Shown piece after piece: positions 37,190 to 46,199 of a stretch of 64,000 bases of DNA (position 1 is its first letter; each line of letters starts with the position of its first letter). This stretch comes from Flavobacterium sediminis (lineage in GTDB: Bacteria > Bacteroidota > Bacteroidia > Flavobacteriales > Flavobacteriaceae). The stretch covers positions 1,302,001 to 1,366,000 of the forward strand of contig NZ_CP029463.1 of assembly GCF_003148385.1 (NCBI RefSeq). The letters run 5' to 3'. A program made the position numbers and the translations under genes. The notes under the pieces were generated by a model. The model saw only the letters and a program-made list of their open reading frames with translations, had not been told where the DNA came from and did not search any database.

Positions 37190-37843
37190 CTACTGTTTTT
37201 TAATATATAAATTTCCGGCAATCTTCGTTGAAATCACAGATCTGACCCCATTCACTTCAATTTTCAGCAAATCATCAAAATCATCTTTCTCTAAAATAGT
37301 AATTACAGAACCTAATGCTATTTTTTGTTTGTCTAAATATCGTAAAAAATCTGATGATGTATCTTTCACCCCTATACAAACGTAAGGTGTTTGCAACATC
37401 CCTTCTAATAATAGTAGTTTGTTTATTTTCTTAATTTCACCGTTTGTATTCGGAATCGGGTCTCCGTGCGGATCAAAATCCGGAAAACCTAAAAATTCAT
37501 CCAAACGATTGATTAGTTTTTCAGACTTTATGTGTTCGAGTTCTTCCGCGATCTCGTGTACTTCATCCCAAGAAAATCGCAATTTTTCTACTAAAAAGAC
37601 TTCCCATAAACGGTGCTTTCTCACAATCATCTTAGCTGAGTAAGAGCCTTTTTCAGTTAAAGAAACACCTTGATACTTAATATAGCTCACTAATTCTTTA
37701 TCTGCCAGTTTTTTAATCATATCCGTTACCGATGAAGCTTTGGCATCCATCATTCCTGCAATAGCATTCGTATTAACCCCTTTTGGTGAAACTAAAGACA
37801 AGTGATAAATTACTTTTAAATAGTTTTCTTCTGAAATAGTCAT
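37190..37843 (-). CDS. mntR: DtxR/MntR-family metal-dependent transcriptional repressor
   Basis: 217 residues from the ATG at 37843 (MTISEENYLKVIYHLS). The in-frame start at 37891 is inside the promoter and is rejected. N-terminal winged helix (about 1-65, GMMDAKASSVTDMIKKLADK). The dimerisation and metal-binding domain (about 65-140) has RKHRLWEVFLVEKL and HEIAEELEHIKSEKL. A C-terminal FeoA/SH3-like domain (about 150-217) is present. Metal-loaded repressors of this type shut off metal import. Its operon partner is the Nramp-Usp gene. The symbol rests on that context; an iron-responsive DtxR is possible. Confidence 0.9.
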   Translation of the reverse strand: MTISEENYLKVIYHLSLVSPKGVNTNAIAGMMDAKASSVTDMIKKLADKELVSYIKYQGVSLTEKGSYSAKMIVRKHRLWEVFLVEKLRFSWDEVHEIAEELEHIKSEKLINRLDEFLGFPDFDPHGDPIPNTNGEIKKINKLLLLEGMLQTPYVCIGVKDTSSDFLRYLDKQKIALGSVITILEKDDFDDLLKIEVNGVRSVISTKIAGNLYIKKQ

Positions 37844-37861
37844 GATAATCAAATTGTTTAG

Positions 37862-37892
37862 CAAATTTAAAAACATATTTTGTATAACCAAA
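37862..37892 (-). promoter_or_regulatory. Promoter of mntR and the Nramp operon
   Basis: TTTG (37892-37889), a 19-base spacer and TAAATTTG (37869-37862) on the minus strand. The leader to the ATG is about 12 bases. Confidence 0.75.
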
Positions 37893-37909
37893 TTTAATTT
37901 TTAGGTTTG
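37879..37909 (+). promoter_or_regulatory. Promoter of the transporter-like gene at 37930
   Basis: TTTG (37879-37882), a 19-base spacer and TAGGTTTG (37902-37909). It overlaps the divergent mntR promoter, and its -7 box lies inside the palindrome at 37898-37917. Confidence 0.7.
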
Positions 37910-37917
37910 TCTAAAAA
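37898..37917. promoter_or_regulatory. DtxR/MntR-type operator
   Basis: TTTTTAG, 6 bases, CTAAAAA: a 7-base inverted repeat resembling DtxR/IdeR boxes (TTAGGnnnnnCCTAA). It covers the -7 box of the rightward gene and lies 6 bases from the -33 box of mntR. Confidence 0.65.
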
Positions 37918-37929
37918 TAAATTTAAAAC

Positions 37930-38676
37930 ATGATTAAAAAACACATCTATTTAATTCTTTTCGGTAGTTTTTTACAGGCACAGGAATCCGCAGTAACAGC
38001 TATTAATACGGACAGACCCGACCAGACAGAAACAGCCTTTTTGGTTCCTAAAGGGAGATTTCAAATGGAAAATGGTTTTAGTTACACGAAGCATACTAGC
38101 AAAAGTTATAACATCAATTTTATCGAAAACTTATGGAAATATGGTTTTTCAGAAAAAATCGAATTCAGAATGATAACCGAATTAACAAAAGAAAAAGATG
38201 AAACTCAGGAAGTAAGCGGCTTCCGTCCGATAGCATTCGGAACTAAAATAAAACTTACTGAAGAAAACGGAATCTTCCCTAAGATTTCTCTCATTGCCCA
38301 TGCTCACTTAGTTAAAAGTGCTTCAAAAGCATTTCGCAATGAAAAATGGGCACCTGAATTCCGACTTACATTTTTACACAATCTACACCACAATCAAACA
38401 TTCAGCTATAATTTAGGAACAGAATGGGATACTAACGATTTATTTCCGGTTTATATTTATACTGTTTCTTATGGCTATTCAATTACTGGCAGATTAGGGG
38501 TTTATGCAGAAGTTTTTGGTAATCTTACGAAAAAAGAACCAGCCCAACATCTTTTTGATGGCGGATTTACCTATTTGATTTCATCCGATTTTATGGTTGA
38601 TTGTTCGGCCGGTTTAGGCTTAAATTCAGCTGCTCCGAAATATTATTGGGCTACAGGCTTTTCATTTCGTCTTTAA
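37930..38676 (+). CDS. Transporter-like outer membrane protein (phenol-degradation MetA-like family)
   Basis: 248 residues. A signal peptide (about 1-17) is followed by INTDRPDQTETAFLVPKGRFQ, the opening typical of the MetA-like 'transporter' family, and then amphipathic strands to a final SFRL. A closed beta-barrel in the outer membrane is likely. It is divergent from mntR and shares a DtxR-type box with it, so a metal-regulated outer-membrane channel is a fair inference. The family name says little about its substrate. Confidence 0.75.
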   Translation: MIKKHIYLILFGSFLQAQESAVTAINTDRPDQTETAFLVPKGRFQMENGFSYTKHTSKSYNINFIENLWKYGFSEKIEFRMITELTKEKDETQEVSGFRPIAFGTKIKLTEENGIFPKISLIAHAHLVKSASKAFRNEKWAPEFRLTFLHNLHHNQTFSYNLGTEWDTNDLFPVYIYTVSYGYSITGRLGVYAEVFGNLTKKEPAQHLFDGGFTYLISSDFMVDCSAGLGLNSAAPKYYWATGFSFRL

Positions 38677-38720
38677 GAAGACTTTAATATTTTTATTGAT
38701 TCTCAATAAACTTTTATTCG

Positions 38721-38728
38721 TAAATTTG
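38721..38728 (+). promoter_or_regulatory. Promoter -7 box for the bacilliredoxin gene
   Basis: TAAATTTG; a TTG lies at 38696-38698 with a 22-base spacer, slightly long. Confidence 0.5.
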
Positions 38729-38750
38729 CGTATAATTTAAAAAAAAGACT

Positions 38751-39161
38751 ATGTATCCAGAAGAAATGGTAAGACCTATGAAAGCGGAGTTAACAGATGC
38801 CGGTTTTGTGGAATTATATACAGAACAAGATGTAGAAAATGCTTTAGCTAAAGAAGGAACTACTTTAGTAGTGATAAACTCCGTTTGTGGCTGTGCTGCC
38901 CGAAACGCAAGACCGGGTGCAAAAATGAGTTTAGACAACGCTAAAAAACCAGCTCATTTAGTAACCGCTTTTGCAGGGGTTGATAAAGATGCTGTGACAA
39001 AAGCCAGAGAACACATGTTCCCCTTTCCTCCTTCATCACCAAGTATTGCTTTGTTTAAAGACGGAGAATTGGTACACATGTTAGAGAGACACCATATTGA
39101 AGGGCGTCCGGCAGAATTAATTGCAGAAAATCTAAAAGACGCTTTCGACGAGTTTTGTTAA
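38751..39161 (+). CDS. Bacilliredoxin (BrxA/BrxB family)
   Basis: 136 residues, thioredoxin-like fold. The active site is SVCGCAARNARPGA, the CGC motif of the YphP/YqiW group. The C-terminal LERHHIEGRPAELIAENL is also typical. Bacilliredoxins remove bacillithiol (or a similar low-molecular-weight thiol) from mixed disulfides. No thiol synthesis genes are in the window. It is a single gene with its own promoter and terminator. Confidence 0.93.
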   Translation: MYPEEMVRPMKAELTDAGFVELYTEQDVENALAKEGTTLVVINSVCGCAARNARPGAKMSLDNAKKPAHLVTAFAGVDKDAVTKAREHMFPFPPSSPSIALFKDGELVHMLERHHIEGRPAELIAENLKDAFDEFC

Positions 39162-39191
39162 ATTAAAACTTACAGTATATAGCATTCTAGC

Positions 39192-39221
39192 AAAAAACCA
39201 TCAAAAAAACGATGGTTTTTT
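39192..39221 (+). terminator. Terminator of the bacilliredoxin gene
   Basis: AAAAAACCATC, an A-rich loop and GATGGTTTTTT with a T tail. Confidence 0.85.
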
Positions 39222-39232
39222 GTTTTTAAAGT

Positions 39233-39240
39233 TACTTTTG
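39233..39240 (+). promoter_or_regulatory. Promoter -7 box for the acyltransferase-desaturase genes
   Basis: TACTTTTG matches TAnnTTTG, 18 bases before the ATG at 39259. Confidence 0.5.
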
Positions 39241-39258
39241 TAATACAAACTAAATCTG

Positions 39259-39990
39259 ATGCAAAAGATTATCTCTATACCGTTGTCTATTATTTTTTAC
39301 GTGCTGTTTTTTTTATGGCTCGTACTATTTGAACCGATCCAACGTATATGTCTTAACGTTTTCGGCTATAATGCTCATCGCCGGAGCGTGGCCATCTTAA
39401 ATTTATTTCTAGTTCGGACTACTCATATCTTAGGAACGACCTATTCAATTACAGGAAGAGATCAGCTTCCGAAAAATGCACCTTTGATCATCATCGCAAA
39501 TCATCAAAGCTTATATGACATACCACCGATCATCTGGTTCATGCGTCATTGGCATCCGAAATTCATCAGTAAAAAAGAATTAGGAAAAGGAATTCCTAGT
39601 ATTTCATATAATTTAAAACATGGCGGTTCGGCACTTATTGACCGGAAAGATCCGAAACAAGCTTTACCGGCCATAAAAAAAGTGGGAGAATATATCAATA
39701 AAAACAACTATTCTGTCGTTATATTTCCGGAAGGGACCCGTAGTAAAACCGGAAAACCTAAAGCTTTTTCTGTTAACGGGTTAAAAATGCTCTACAAGTT
39801 TGCACCGGATGCTTATTTTGTTCCTATCAGCATCAGTAATTCTTGGAAAATGACTCGATTCGGACAATTCCCGTTAGGGCTTGGAAATCGTTTATATTTT
39901 AATATCCATGAACCTTTAAAAATTTCGGATTATTCTTTTGAAGAGATATTCGAAAAGACCGAAAATGTTATTATAAATAATCTTAAATAA
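39259..39990 (+). CDS. Lysophospholipid acyltransferase (PlsC-like 1-acylglycerol-3-phosphate acyltransferase)
   Basis: 243 residues. An N-terminal membrane helix (about 5-25) precedes the acyltransferase motifs ANHQSLYD (HxxxxD catalytic pair), KFISKKELGKGIPSISY, and VIFPEGTRSKTGKPKAFS for substrate binding. It adds the second acyl chain to lysophosphatidate at the inner membrane, or acylates a related lysolipid. It starts a run of three closely spaced genes with the acyl-ACP desaturase 7 bases on, so chain unsaturation and lipid assembly are co-expressed. Confidence 0.9.
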   Translation: MQKIISIPLSIIFYVLFFLWLVLFEPIQRICLNVFGYNAHRRSVAILNLFLVRTTHILGTTYSITGRDQLPKNAPLIIIANHQSLYDIPPIIWFMRHWHPKFISKKELGKGIPSISYNLKHGGSALIDRKDPKQALPAIKKVGEYINKNNYSVVIFPEGTRSKTGKPKAFSVNGLKMLYKFAPDAYFVPISISNSWKMTRFGQFPLGLGNRLYFNIHEPLKISDYSFEEIFEKTENVIINNLK

Positions 39991-39997
39991 AAAAATA

Positions 39998-40984
39998 ATG
40001 TCTATACACAACATCCGATTAGAAGTGATGCAATTTTTAGAGAAAAAAATTGACAGCTTCGTGGAAGAATTTTTAATTCCGGTTGAAAAAATCTGGCAAC
40101 CATCTGACTTACTTCCGGATTCTGAAAACGAAAACTTTTTAGAAAACGTTAAAGAATTACGGGAAATAGCAAAAGATCTTCCTTATGATTTTTGGGTAGT
40201 ATTAGTAGGAGATACTATCACTGAAGAAGCTTTACCTACCTATGAATCTTGGTTAATGAATGTTGAAGGCGTCGATCAGGAAGGAAGAAATGGTTGGAGC
40301 AAATGGATTCGTCAATGGACCGGAGAAGAAAACCGACATGGTGATGTTCTGAACAAATATTTGTATTTGTCAGGACGAGTAAATATGAAAGAAGTAGAAC
40401 AAACTACTCACCATTTAATCAATGACGGTTTTGATATCGGTACAGGAACTGACCCTTATAAAAACTTTGTATACACAAGTTTTCAAGAGTTAGCAACATA
40501 TATTTCACATAACAGAGTAGCCTTATTAGCTAAAAAATACGGAGACATTAAGTTGTCCAAAATGTGTAAACTCATTGCCGGAGATGAAATGCGTCACCAC
40601 ATGGCTTACAGCACTTTCGTAAAAAATATTTTTGAAGTTGATCCGAGTCAGATGATGTTGGCTTTCCAACACATGATGAAACATAAAATTACCATGCCAG
40701 CTCATTTTCTGAGAGAATCAGGTCAAAAAATCAGTACCGCTTTTGAACAATTTTCAGATTCAGCCCAACGCATCGGTGTATATACCGCTCAGGATTATGT
40801 TGAAATCCTTCAAAAGTTGATTGACAAATGGGAAATTGACAAAATGACCAATTTAACTGATGAAGCCGAGAAAGCAAGGGATTTTCTAATGAAATTACCG
40901 CAAAGAATGGCAAAAATATCAGAACGTTTGGTAATTCCGGAAACAAGCCATATCTTTAAATGGGTTCAACCGGCAACTGTTTAA
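39998..40984 (+). CDS. Acyl-ACP desaturase (soluble diiron, stearoyl-ACP 9-desaturase family)
   Basis: 328 residues with the ferritin-like diiron signature: the two ExxH motifs are TGEENRHGDVLNKY and AGDEMRHHMAYSTF, about 90 residues apart. It introduces a cis double bond into acyl-ACP, using oxygen and reduced ferredoxin. The soluble acyl-ACP form is typical of plant plastids and of some bacteria including Bacteroidota. It follows the PlsC-like gene closely, and the next start is 7 bases after its stop. Confidence 0.92.
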   Translation: MSIHNIRLEVMQFLEKKIDSFVEEFLIPVEKIWQPSDLLPDSENENFLENVKELREIAKDLPYDFWVVLVGDTITEEALPTYESWLMNVEGVDQEGRNGWSKWIRQWTGEENRHGDVLNKYLYLSGRVNMKEVEQTTHHLINDGFDIGTGTDPYKNFVYTSFQELATYISHNRVALLAKKYGDIKLSKMCKLIAGDEMRHHMAYSTFVKNIFEVDPSQMMLAFQHMMKHKITMPAHFLRESGQKISTAFEQFSDSAQRIGVYTAQDYVEILQKLIDKWEIDKMTNLTDEAEKARDFLMKLPQRMAKISERLVIPETSHIFKWVQPATV

Positions 40985-40991
40985 GTTTACT

Positions 40992-41645
40992 ATGGGTAAA
41001 GCTATCATCGACAACACTATAGGTTTTGTAAAAAAACAATTGGCAAATGCCGAAGGTGGCCACGATTGGTTTCACATTCAACGGGTATTTCAAAATTCTG
41101 TTCAAATTGCAGAGCATGAAACTGATTGTAATATAGAAATTGTCCAATTAGCAGCTTTACTCCATGACATAGCTGATTCAAAGTTTCACAACGGAGATGA
41201 AACCGTCGGACCTAAGACCGCTCGTGAATTTCTTTTACAACAAGAGGTTGACGAAGAGATTGTTCGTCACGTTGTCTCCATAATAGAGAATATTTCGTTC
41301 AAGGGAGGGAATTTCAATCCTGATTTTTCTTCTCTTGAACTTCAAATAGTTCAGGATGCAGATCGTTTAGACGCTATAGGAGCCATAGGCATAGCCCGAA
41401 CTTTTAATTATGGTGGCTTTAAAAACCGTCCGATGTACGATCCTGCAATTGCACCTAAAATGAATATGACTAAAGAAGAGTATAAGAAAAGTAATGCTCC
41501 TACTCTAAATCACTTTTACGAAAAACTTTTGATTCTTCAAGATAAAATGAATACGGAAACGGGTAAAAAGATGGCAAAAGAAAGACATCGGTTCATGGAG
41601 CTTTTTTTAGCTCAATTTTACTCGGAATGGGACGGACTGCTTTAA
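40992..41645 (+). CDS. HD-domain phosphohydrolase (YpgQ-like)
   Basis: 217 residues, a complete HD domain. The first metal His is in GGHDWFHIQRVFQNSV, the HD doublet is LAALLHDIADSKF, and the last Asp is VQDADRLDAIGAIGIART. Related proteins hydrolyse nucleoside or inorganic pyrophosphates. It is the last gene of the acyltransferase-desaturase cluster; a link to lipid metabolism is not shown. No clear terminator is visible before the next gene, 147 bases on. Confidence 0.9.
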   Translation: MGKAIIDNTIGFVKKQLANAEGGHDWFHIQRVFQNSVQIAEHETDCNIEIVQLAALLHDIADSKFHNGDETVGPKTAREFLLQQEVDEEIVRHVVSIIENISFKGGNFNPDFSSLELQIVQDADRLDAIGAIGIARTFNYGGFKNRPMYDPAIAPKMNMTKEEYKKSNAPTLNHFYEKLLILQDKMNTETGKKMAKERHRFMELFLAQFYSEWDGLL

Positions 41646-41792
41646 AACATTTTTTACGTAAAGTTTTACAAAATGTTAACAAGAGGAACAATTTATAGCG
41701 TTCTTTCTTTTTCCTTAATAAAGTTTTAATACTGCCTTTAAGGCTTTTAAAAAATAGAATTGGAATTTTGATTCATTCAAAAAAATAAAAAA

Positions 41793-43514
41793 ATGAATCA
41801 AGACTCTCTTTCCAGAAGACGCTTTTTAATCAATTCTGTTCTTACAACAGGTGGTTTATTATTAGCTCCTAATTTTATCAGTTGTAGTGACGACGACACT
41901 GTCTATGCTATTCCCAGAGATTATACCTCAGATAAATTTCCTCATGGCGTAGCTAGTTTTGATCCCACTCATGACCAAGTCATTATATGGACCCGCTACA
42001 ATACAACAGAGTCTTCTGTTTCCATCATTTGGCAAGTAGCTTATGATCCTGATTTTGAAACAGTTTTCAGATCCGGTGAAGTTACAACTGATGCTTCAAG
42101 AGACTATACTGTTGCTATTGAGTTGCAAAATCTGGAGTCAAATAAAAAATTATACTACCGCTTTTTTAATATGACAGAAAGAAATGCCTCTGTTGTAGGA
42201 GAAACAATCACTTTACCTTTAGATGTTAATGAAATAAAACTGGCTGTTTGCTCCTGTTCTAATTATCCGGCCGGTTTATTTAATGTCTACAATGCTATGG
42301 CTAACTCAGATGCAGATATTATTGTTCATTTAGGTGATTACATCTACGAATACGGTCAAGATCAATATGGAACAAACGATTACACCAATACACTAGGAAG
42401 AACGCACCACCCGGCTAATGAAATTATAACTTTAAACGACTATAGAACACGCTATAAACAATACCGATCTGATAAGAACTTACAACTGGCTCATCAGAAA
42501 AAACCATTTATTTGTGTATGGGACGATCATGAAATAGCGAATGATGCTTATAAAGACGGAGCTGAAAACCATCAGGCAAGCGAAGGTAGTTTTGAAGCCC
42601 GAAAAGAGGCTGCTATCAAAGCTTACAGCGAATTTTTACCGATGAAAACCAACGATATCAATTTAATATACAGAAGTTTTAAAATCGGAAATCTTGTTAA
42701 CTTAATCATGTTAGACACCCGTATCATAGGACGAGATCAACAATTGGATTATGCAAATTATTACGACACATCCGGAAACTTTGATGCGGTTTCATTCCAG
42801 ACAGATTGGCTGAACCCTAACCGCTCTATTTTAGGTTCCACACAAAGAAACTGGTTGATCTCCGAAGTAACCGGAAGCCCTGCACATTGGCAGGTTCTGG
42901 GACAACAAGTTTTAATGGGTAAAATGATGATTCCGGCTGAATTATTAGGAACTTTAGCCGCCATTCAGTCTGAAGGATCTGCTTCGCCAGCCACATTACA
43001 ATATTTTCAACAGCAAATCACGGAATTAGTTACAATCAAATTGCGTTTTGCAAATGGAGATCCTACACTTACTCCGGCAGAACTAACCAGAATAAACACT
43101 GTTCTACCTTATAATTTAGATGCATGGGATGGCTATCCAATGGAACGGGAAATGTTATATGCCGGTTTTGCCGGAAAAAAAGTTATCTCCCTTGCCGGAG
43201 ACACACACAATGCCTGGTACAATAAATTGACTGATAATTCCAATAATGAGAAAGGTAAAGAGTTTGCCACCTCGTCTGTGAGTTCTCCCGGACTGGAAGT
43301 TTATCTGGGAATAGATCCTACCGGTATTTCCGGTTTTGAAGATGCCCTACAACTCTTAATTGATGATATGGATTATCTGAATGCTTCTGACAGGGGTTAT
43401 GTAACTGTAAAATTTACACCAAGTACTGTTAATGCTGAATGGAACTTCGTTTCTTCTGTATTCACTGAAAATTATACCGAAACTACTGAAAGAACAGAAT
43501 CTTATTCTTTGTAG
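41793..43514 (+). CDS. PhoD-family alkaline phosphatase, Tat-exported lipoprotein
   Basis: 573 residues. The N-terminus has a twin-arginine signal (LSRRRFLINS) followed by a lipobox-like FISCSDDD, suggesting Tat export and lipid anchoring. The PhoD domain follows: KLAVCSCSNYPAGLFN, VHLGDYIYEYG, FICVWDDHEIANDAY (metal ligands), NLIMLDTRIIGRDQ and ISLAGDTHNAWYN. It hydrolyses phosphomonoesters or diesters using Fe/Ca. The family length is about 500-580, so it is complete. It has a terminator just downstream; no Pho-box is recognised. Confidence 0.93.
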   Translation: MNQDSLSRRRFLINSVLTTGGLLLAPNFISCSDDDTVYAIPRDYTSDKFPHGVASFDPTHDQVIIWTRYNTTESSVSIIWQVAYDPDFETVFRSGEVTTDASRDYTVAIELQNLESNKKLYYRFFNMTERNASVVGETITLPLDVNEIKLAVCSCSNYPAGLFNVYNAMANSDADIIVHLGDYIYEYGQDQYGTNDYTNTLGRTHHPANEIITLNDYRTRYKQYRSDKNLQLAHQKKPFICVWDDHEIANDAYKDGAENHQASEGSFEARKEAAIKAYSEFLPMKTNDINLIYRSFKIGNLVNLIMLDTRIIGRDQQLDYANYYDTSGNFDAVSFQTDWLNPNRSILGSTQRNWLISEVTGSPAHWQVLGQQVLMGKMMIPAELLGTLAAIQSEGSASPATLQYFQQQITELVTIKLRFANGDPTLTPAELTRINTVLPYNLDAWDGYPMEREMLYAGFAGKKVISLAGDTHNAWYNKLTDNSNNEKGKEFATSSVSSPGLEVYLGIDPTGISGFEDALQLLIDDMDYLNASDRGYVTVKFTPSTVNAEWNFVSSVFTENYTETTERTESYSL

Positions 43515-43528
43515 GAACCAAATAAAAA

Positions 43529-43567
43529 CAAACAGAGGCGGTTAATTAAAATAACTGCCTCTGTTTT
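43529..43567. terminator. Bidirectional terminator between phoD and ppc
   Basis: AAACAGAGGCGGTTA and TAACTGCCTCTGTTT, a 15-base stem with one mismatch, flanked by T-rich and A-rich sequence. Confidence 0.85.
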
Positions 43568-43586
43568 ACTGTATCTTATCAATCAA

Positions 43587-46160
43587 CTATGCTGAGTTTC
43601 TACTCGCATTGATATTTCCGAAGAGTGACCGTGTTACAATTTTTTCATATATCGCTATCTTATCAGCATTTTCTTCCGGAGACTCTTTTAATTCCTTGAT
43701 TTTTAATAAGGCAAACTGTTGGATCGTTAGTAATGGCAATACAATTTTTTCCCGCATAGCAACAGAAGCTTTACTGTCCGGATAATTCTCCATTAATTCC
43801 TTAAAGCCTGACAATTTTAACAATAAGCGCTGCGTTTCTAAGAACTCATCATATATCAATTGCCAAAATGCTCCAAACTCAGGATCTTTTTTCATATAAG
43901 CCGTTAGTGGAAAGAAAGATTTACTTAAAGCCATCATACTATTCTCGATCAAAGTTCTGAAAAACAAGGAAGAATGATACAACTGCTGTACTTCTTCCCA
44001 TCGATTGCTATTCTCAAAATGAGCTAAAGCAGTTCCCACTCCGAAGAAACCGGGAACATTTTGTTTCAATTGGCTCCAGGAACCTACAAAAGGAATTGCT
44101 CTCAGATCATCTAAATTCAACTGAGCAGATTGTTTCCTTTTTGACGGACGGCTTCCGATATTAGTTTTAGCATAATAATTCAATGTACTCATTTGCTCCA
44201 GATAAGGAACAAATTTAGGGTGCTTTTTAAAATCAATATATTTTTGATAGCTCACTTCAGAAAGTTCCTGAAGTACATTTTCTTCCTTGGCTGTCAATTC
44301 ATTTTCATCACTATGGAATACTTGATTATTGGCTCCGGCACTCAAAAGATTTTCCATGTTATAACGACTGGAATCCAGAGTCCCGAAATTAGCGCTTATG
44401 GTTTGCCCCTGAACTGTAAGCTGGATTTGCTTGTTCTCAATTTTCGGACCTAAAGAAGCATAGAATTGATGTGTTTTTCCTCCTCCGCGTGCAGGTGGTC
44501 CTCCTCGCCCGTCAAAGAAAACGACTTTTATATTATATTTTCTGGAAATAGCCGTCAATGCCATTTTAGCTTTATAGATACTCCAGTTAGCCATTAAATA
44601 CCCGCCATCTTTTGTACCGTCAGAAAAGCCAAGCATAATACTCTGTTGGCCTCCTCTTTTTGCTAAATGTTTCGAATACACAGAATTCGTATACAAACGT
44701 TCCATTACTTTATCTGCATTCATCAGATCTTCTACCGATTCAAATAAAGGCACTATATCAACTGTAGGATTTTCCCACCCTGTCAAATGAAACATCGCCA
44801 GAGTTTCCATTACATTCAAAGCGCTTTCATTATTACTGATAATGTAACGATTACATCCTAATTCTCCGTTTTTGTCCTGAATAACTTTAACAGCTTTTAT
44901 CGAGCTGATTGTTGCTTTGGTCATTTCATTATCAAAATCATATTCCTGAAGGTTTGCTTTTACATTGGACAGAATTTCAATTTTTTCAACTTCATCCAGT
45001 TCGTCATAATCTTCAGGAAAGATTGCAGGAACATGGGAAATAATATCCTGAAAAACCTGCTTATGAATTTTACTGTTCTGACGAATATCTAAGGTTGCGA
45101 AGTGGAATCCGAATACATTATACCTATTGATTAACAAATCGATTTCATCCACATAAAGCGATTGATGTTTTTCTACCACCAATTTTCTGATTTGCTGTAA
45201 TGACTCTAAAAATTCATCTTTTGTAATATAAATGTTTCCACTCGAGTAGAATACCGAACGGTATAATTTATTTTCCAGTTCAGCTACTAAAACATCAACA
45301 CCGGAAAAAGTTAATTTTCTTTTCAGTTTTCTAACATCTAAATAATAGCACTTCAAAATAGAGGTTCGCAATCGGTCTGCTACTTTTAATGTGATCTCAG
45401 TAGTAACAAACGGATTCCCGTCCCGATCTCCTCCGGGCCAAAACCCTAAGTTTAAGAGGTCATTGGACAGACCTTTCCCTTTTGTAATATTCTTTTGAAT
45501 ATATTGCATCATTTCACCGATTGTATGGTAAAATACATTTTCTAAATACCAGATCAAACTTACCGCTTCATCAAAAGGTGTCGGTTTTTCTTTTTTGATA
45601 AAAGGAGTTTTACCTAACTGAGCCAACAATTCTTTTATTTTATTGAGGTCATTGACTTTAACAGCTTCTGTCAAATCTGTTATGATACCCAAAACCGAAC
45701 CCGGATAAAACTGTGTAGGGTGGGCTGTCAGTACAACTCTCACTTTGAAATCTTCCAGAAAATCATTTAGCTCCTGAAGTTTAGAACGCTGGTCAGCATT
45801 CTCTTTCATATCACGAAGTGATCCTCTTCCTTCAAGGTTGTTCACTACTGAAAAAGCAGCATCTTCAATTGCATCAAACAACACTACCTGTCGTTCAACA
45901 TATTGAATAAATCGCAACATCAGGCTTATTTTTTGGCCCTCAGTAGGGTTATCCAAATACTTGCTTACAAACGCATTAAAAATTTCATCAGGGCTCATAT
46001 TGCTTTTAAACCCCTGCTCGCAGACTTCAGAAAATAGCGGCAATAAAACTCCGGTATTATTGATCTCATCGAATGGGAGTGTAATGAATATGCTGTTGTA
46101 AATATTGTATTTTGAGGCGACGTTTTGATTAAAACGTTCTAATTTAGGTAAAGAATACAT
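43587..46160 (-). CDS. ppc: Phosphoenolpyruvate carboxylase
   Basis: 857 residues, full-length. Catalytic motifs occur in order: VLTAHPTQFYPGS (active His), NLGFWPGGDRDGNPFVT, the loop MLGFSDGTKDGGYLMANW, and the glycine-rich FFDGRGGPPARGGGKTH near residue 580. It fixes bicarbonate onto phosphoenolpyruvate to make oxaloacetate and refill the TCA cycle. With sdhC/A, pyk and pgi in the same window it belongs to central carbon metabolism, though it is not in an operon with them. Confidence 0.95.
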   Translation of the reverse strand: MYSLPKLERFNQNVASKYNIYNSIFITLPFDEINNTGVLLPLFSEVCEQGFKSNMSPDEIFNAFVSKYLDNPTEGQKISLMLRFIQYVERQVVLFDAIEDAAFSVVNNLEGRGSLRDMKENADQRSKLQELNDFLEDFKVRVVLTAHPTQFYPGSVLGIITDLTEAVKVNDLNKIKELLAQLGKTPFIKKEKPTPFDEAVSLIWYLENVFYHTIGEMMQYIQKNITKGKGLSNDLLNLGFWPGGDRDGNPFVTTEITLKVADRLRTSILKCYYLDVRKLKRKLTFSGVDVLVAELENKLYRSVFYSSGNIYITKDEFLESLQQIRKLVVEKHQSLYVDEIDLLINRYNVFGFHFATLDIRQNSKIHKQVFQDIISHVPAIFPEDYDELDEVEKIEILSNVKANLQEYDFDNEMTKATISSIKAVKVIQDKNGELGCNRYIISNNESALNVMETLAMFHLTGWENPTVDIVPLFESVEDLMNADKVMERLYTNSVYSKHLAKRGGQQSIMLGFSDGTKDGGYLMANWSIYKAKMALTAISRKYNIKVVFFDGRGGPPARGGGKTHQFYASLGPKIENKQIQLTVQGQTISANFGTLDSSRYNMENLLSAGANNQVFHSDENELTAKEENVLQELSEVSYQKYIDFKKHPKFVPYLEQMSTLNYYAKTNIGSRPSKRKQSAQLNLDDLRAIPFVGSWSQLKQNVPGFFGVGTALAHFENSNRWEEVQQLYHSSLFFRTLIENSMMALSKSFFPLTAYMKKDPEFGAFWQLIYDEFLETQRLLLKLSGFKELMENYPDSKASVAMREKIVLPLLTIQQFALLKIKELKESPEENADKIAIYEKIVTRSLFGNINASRNSA

Positions 46161-46199
46161 AGCTTTCTTTTTGAAAAAACATTTAAAGGTAACGATTTT

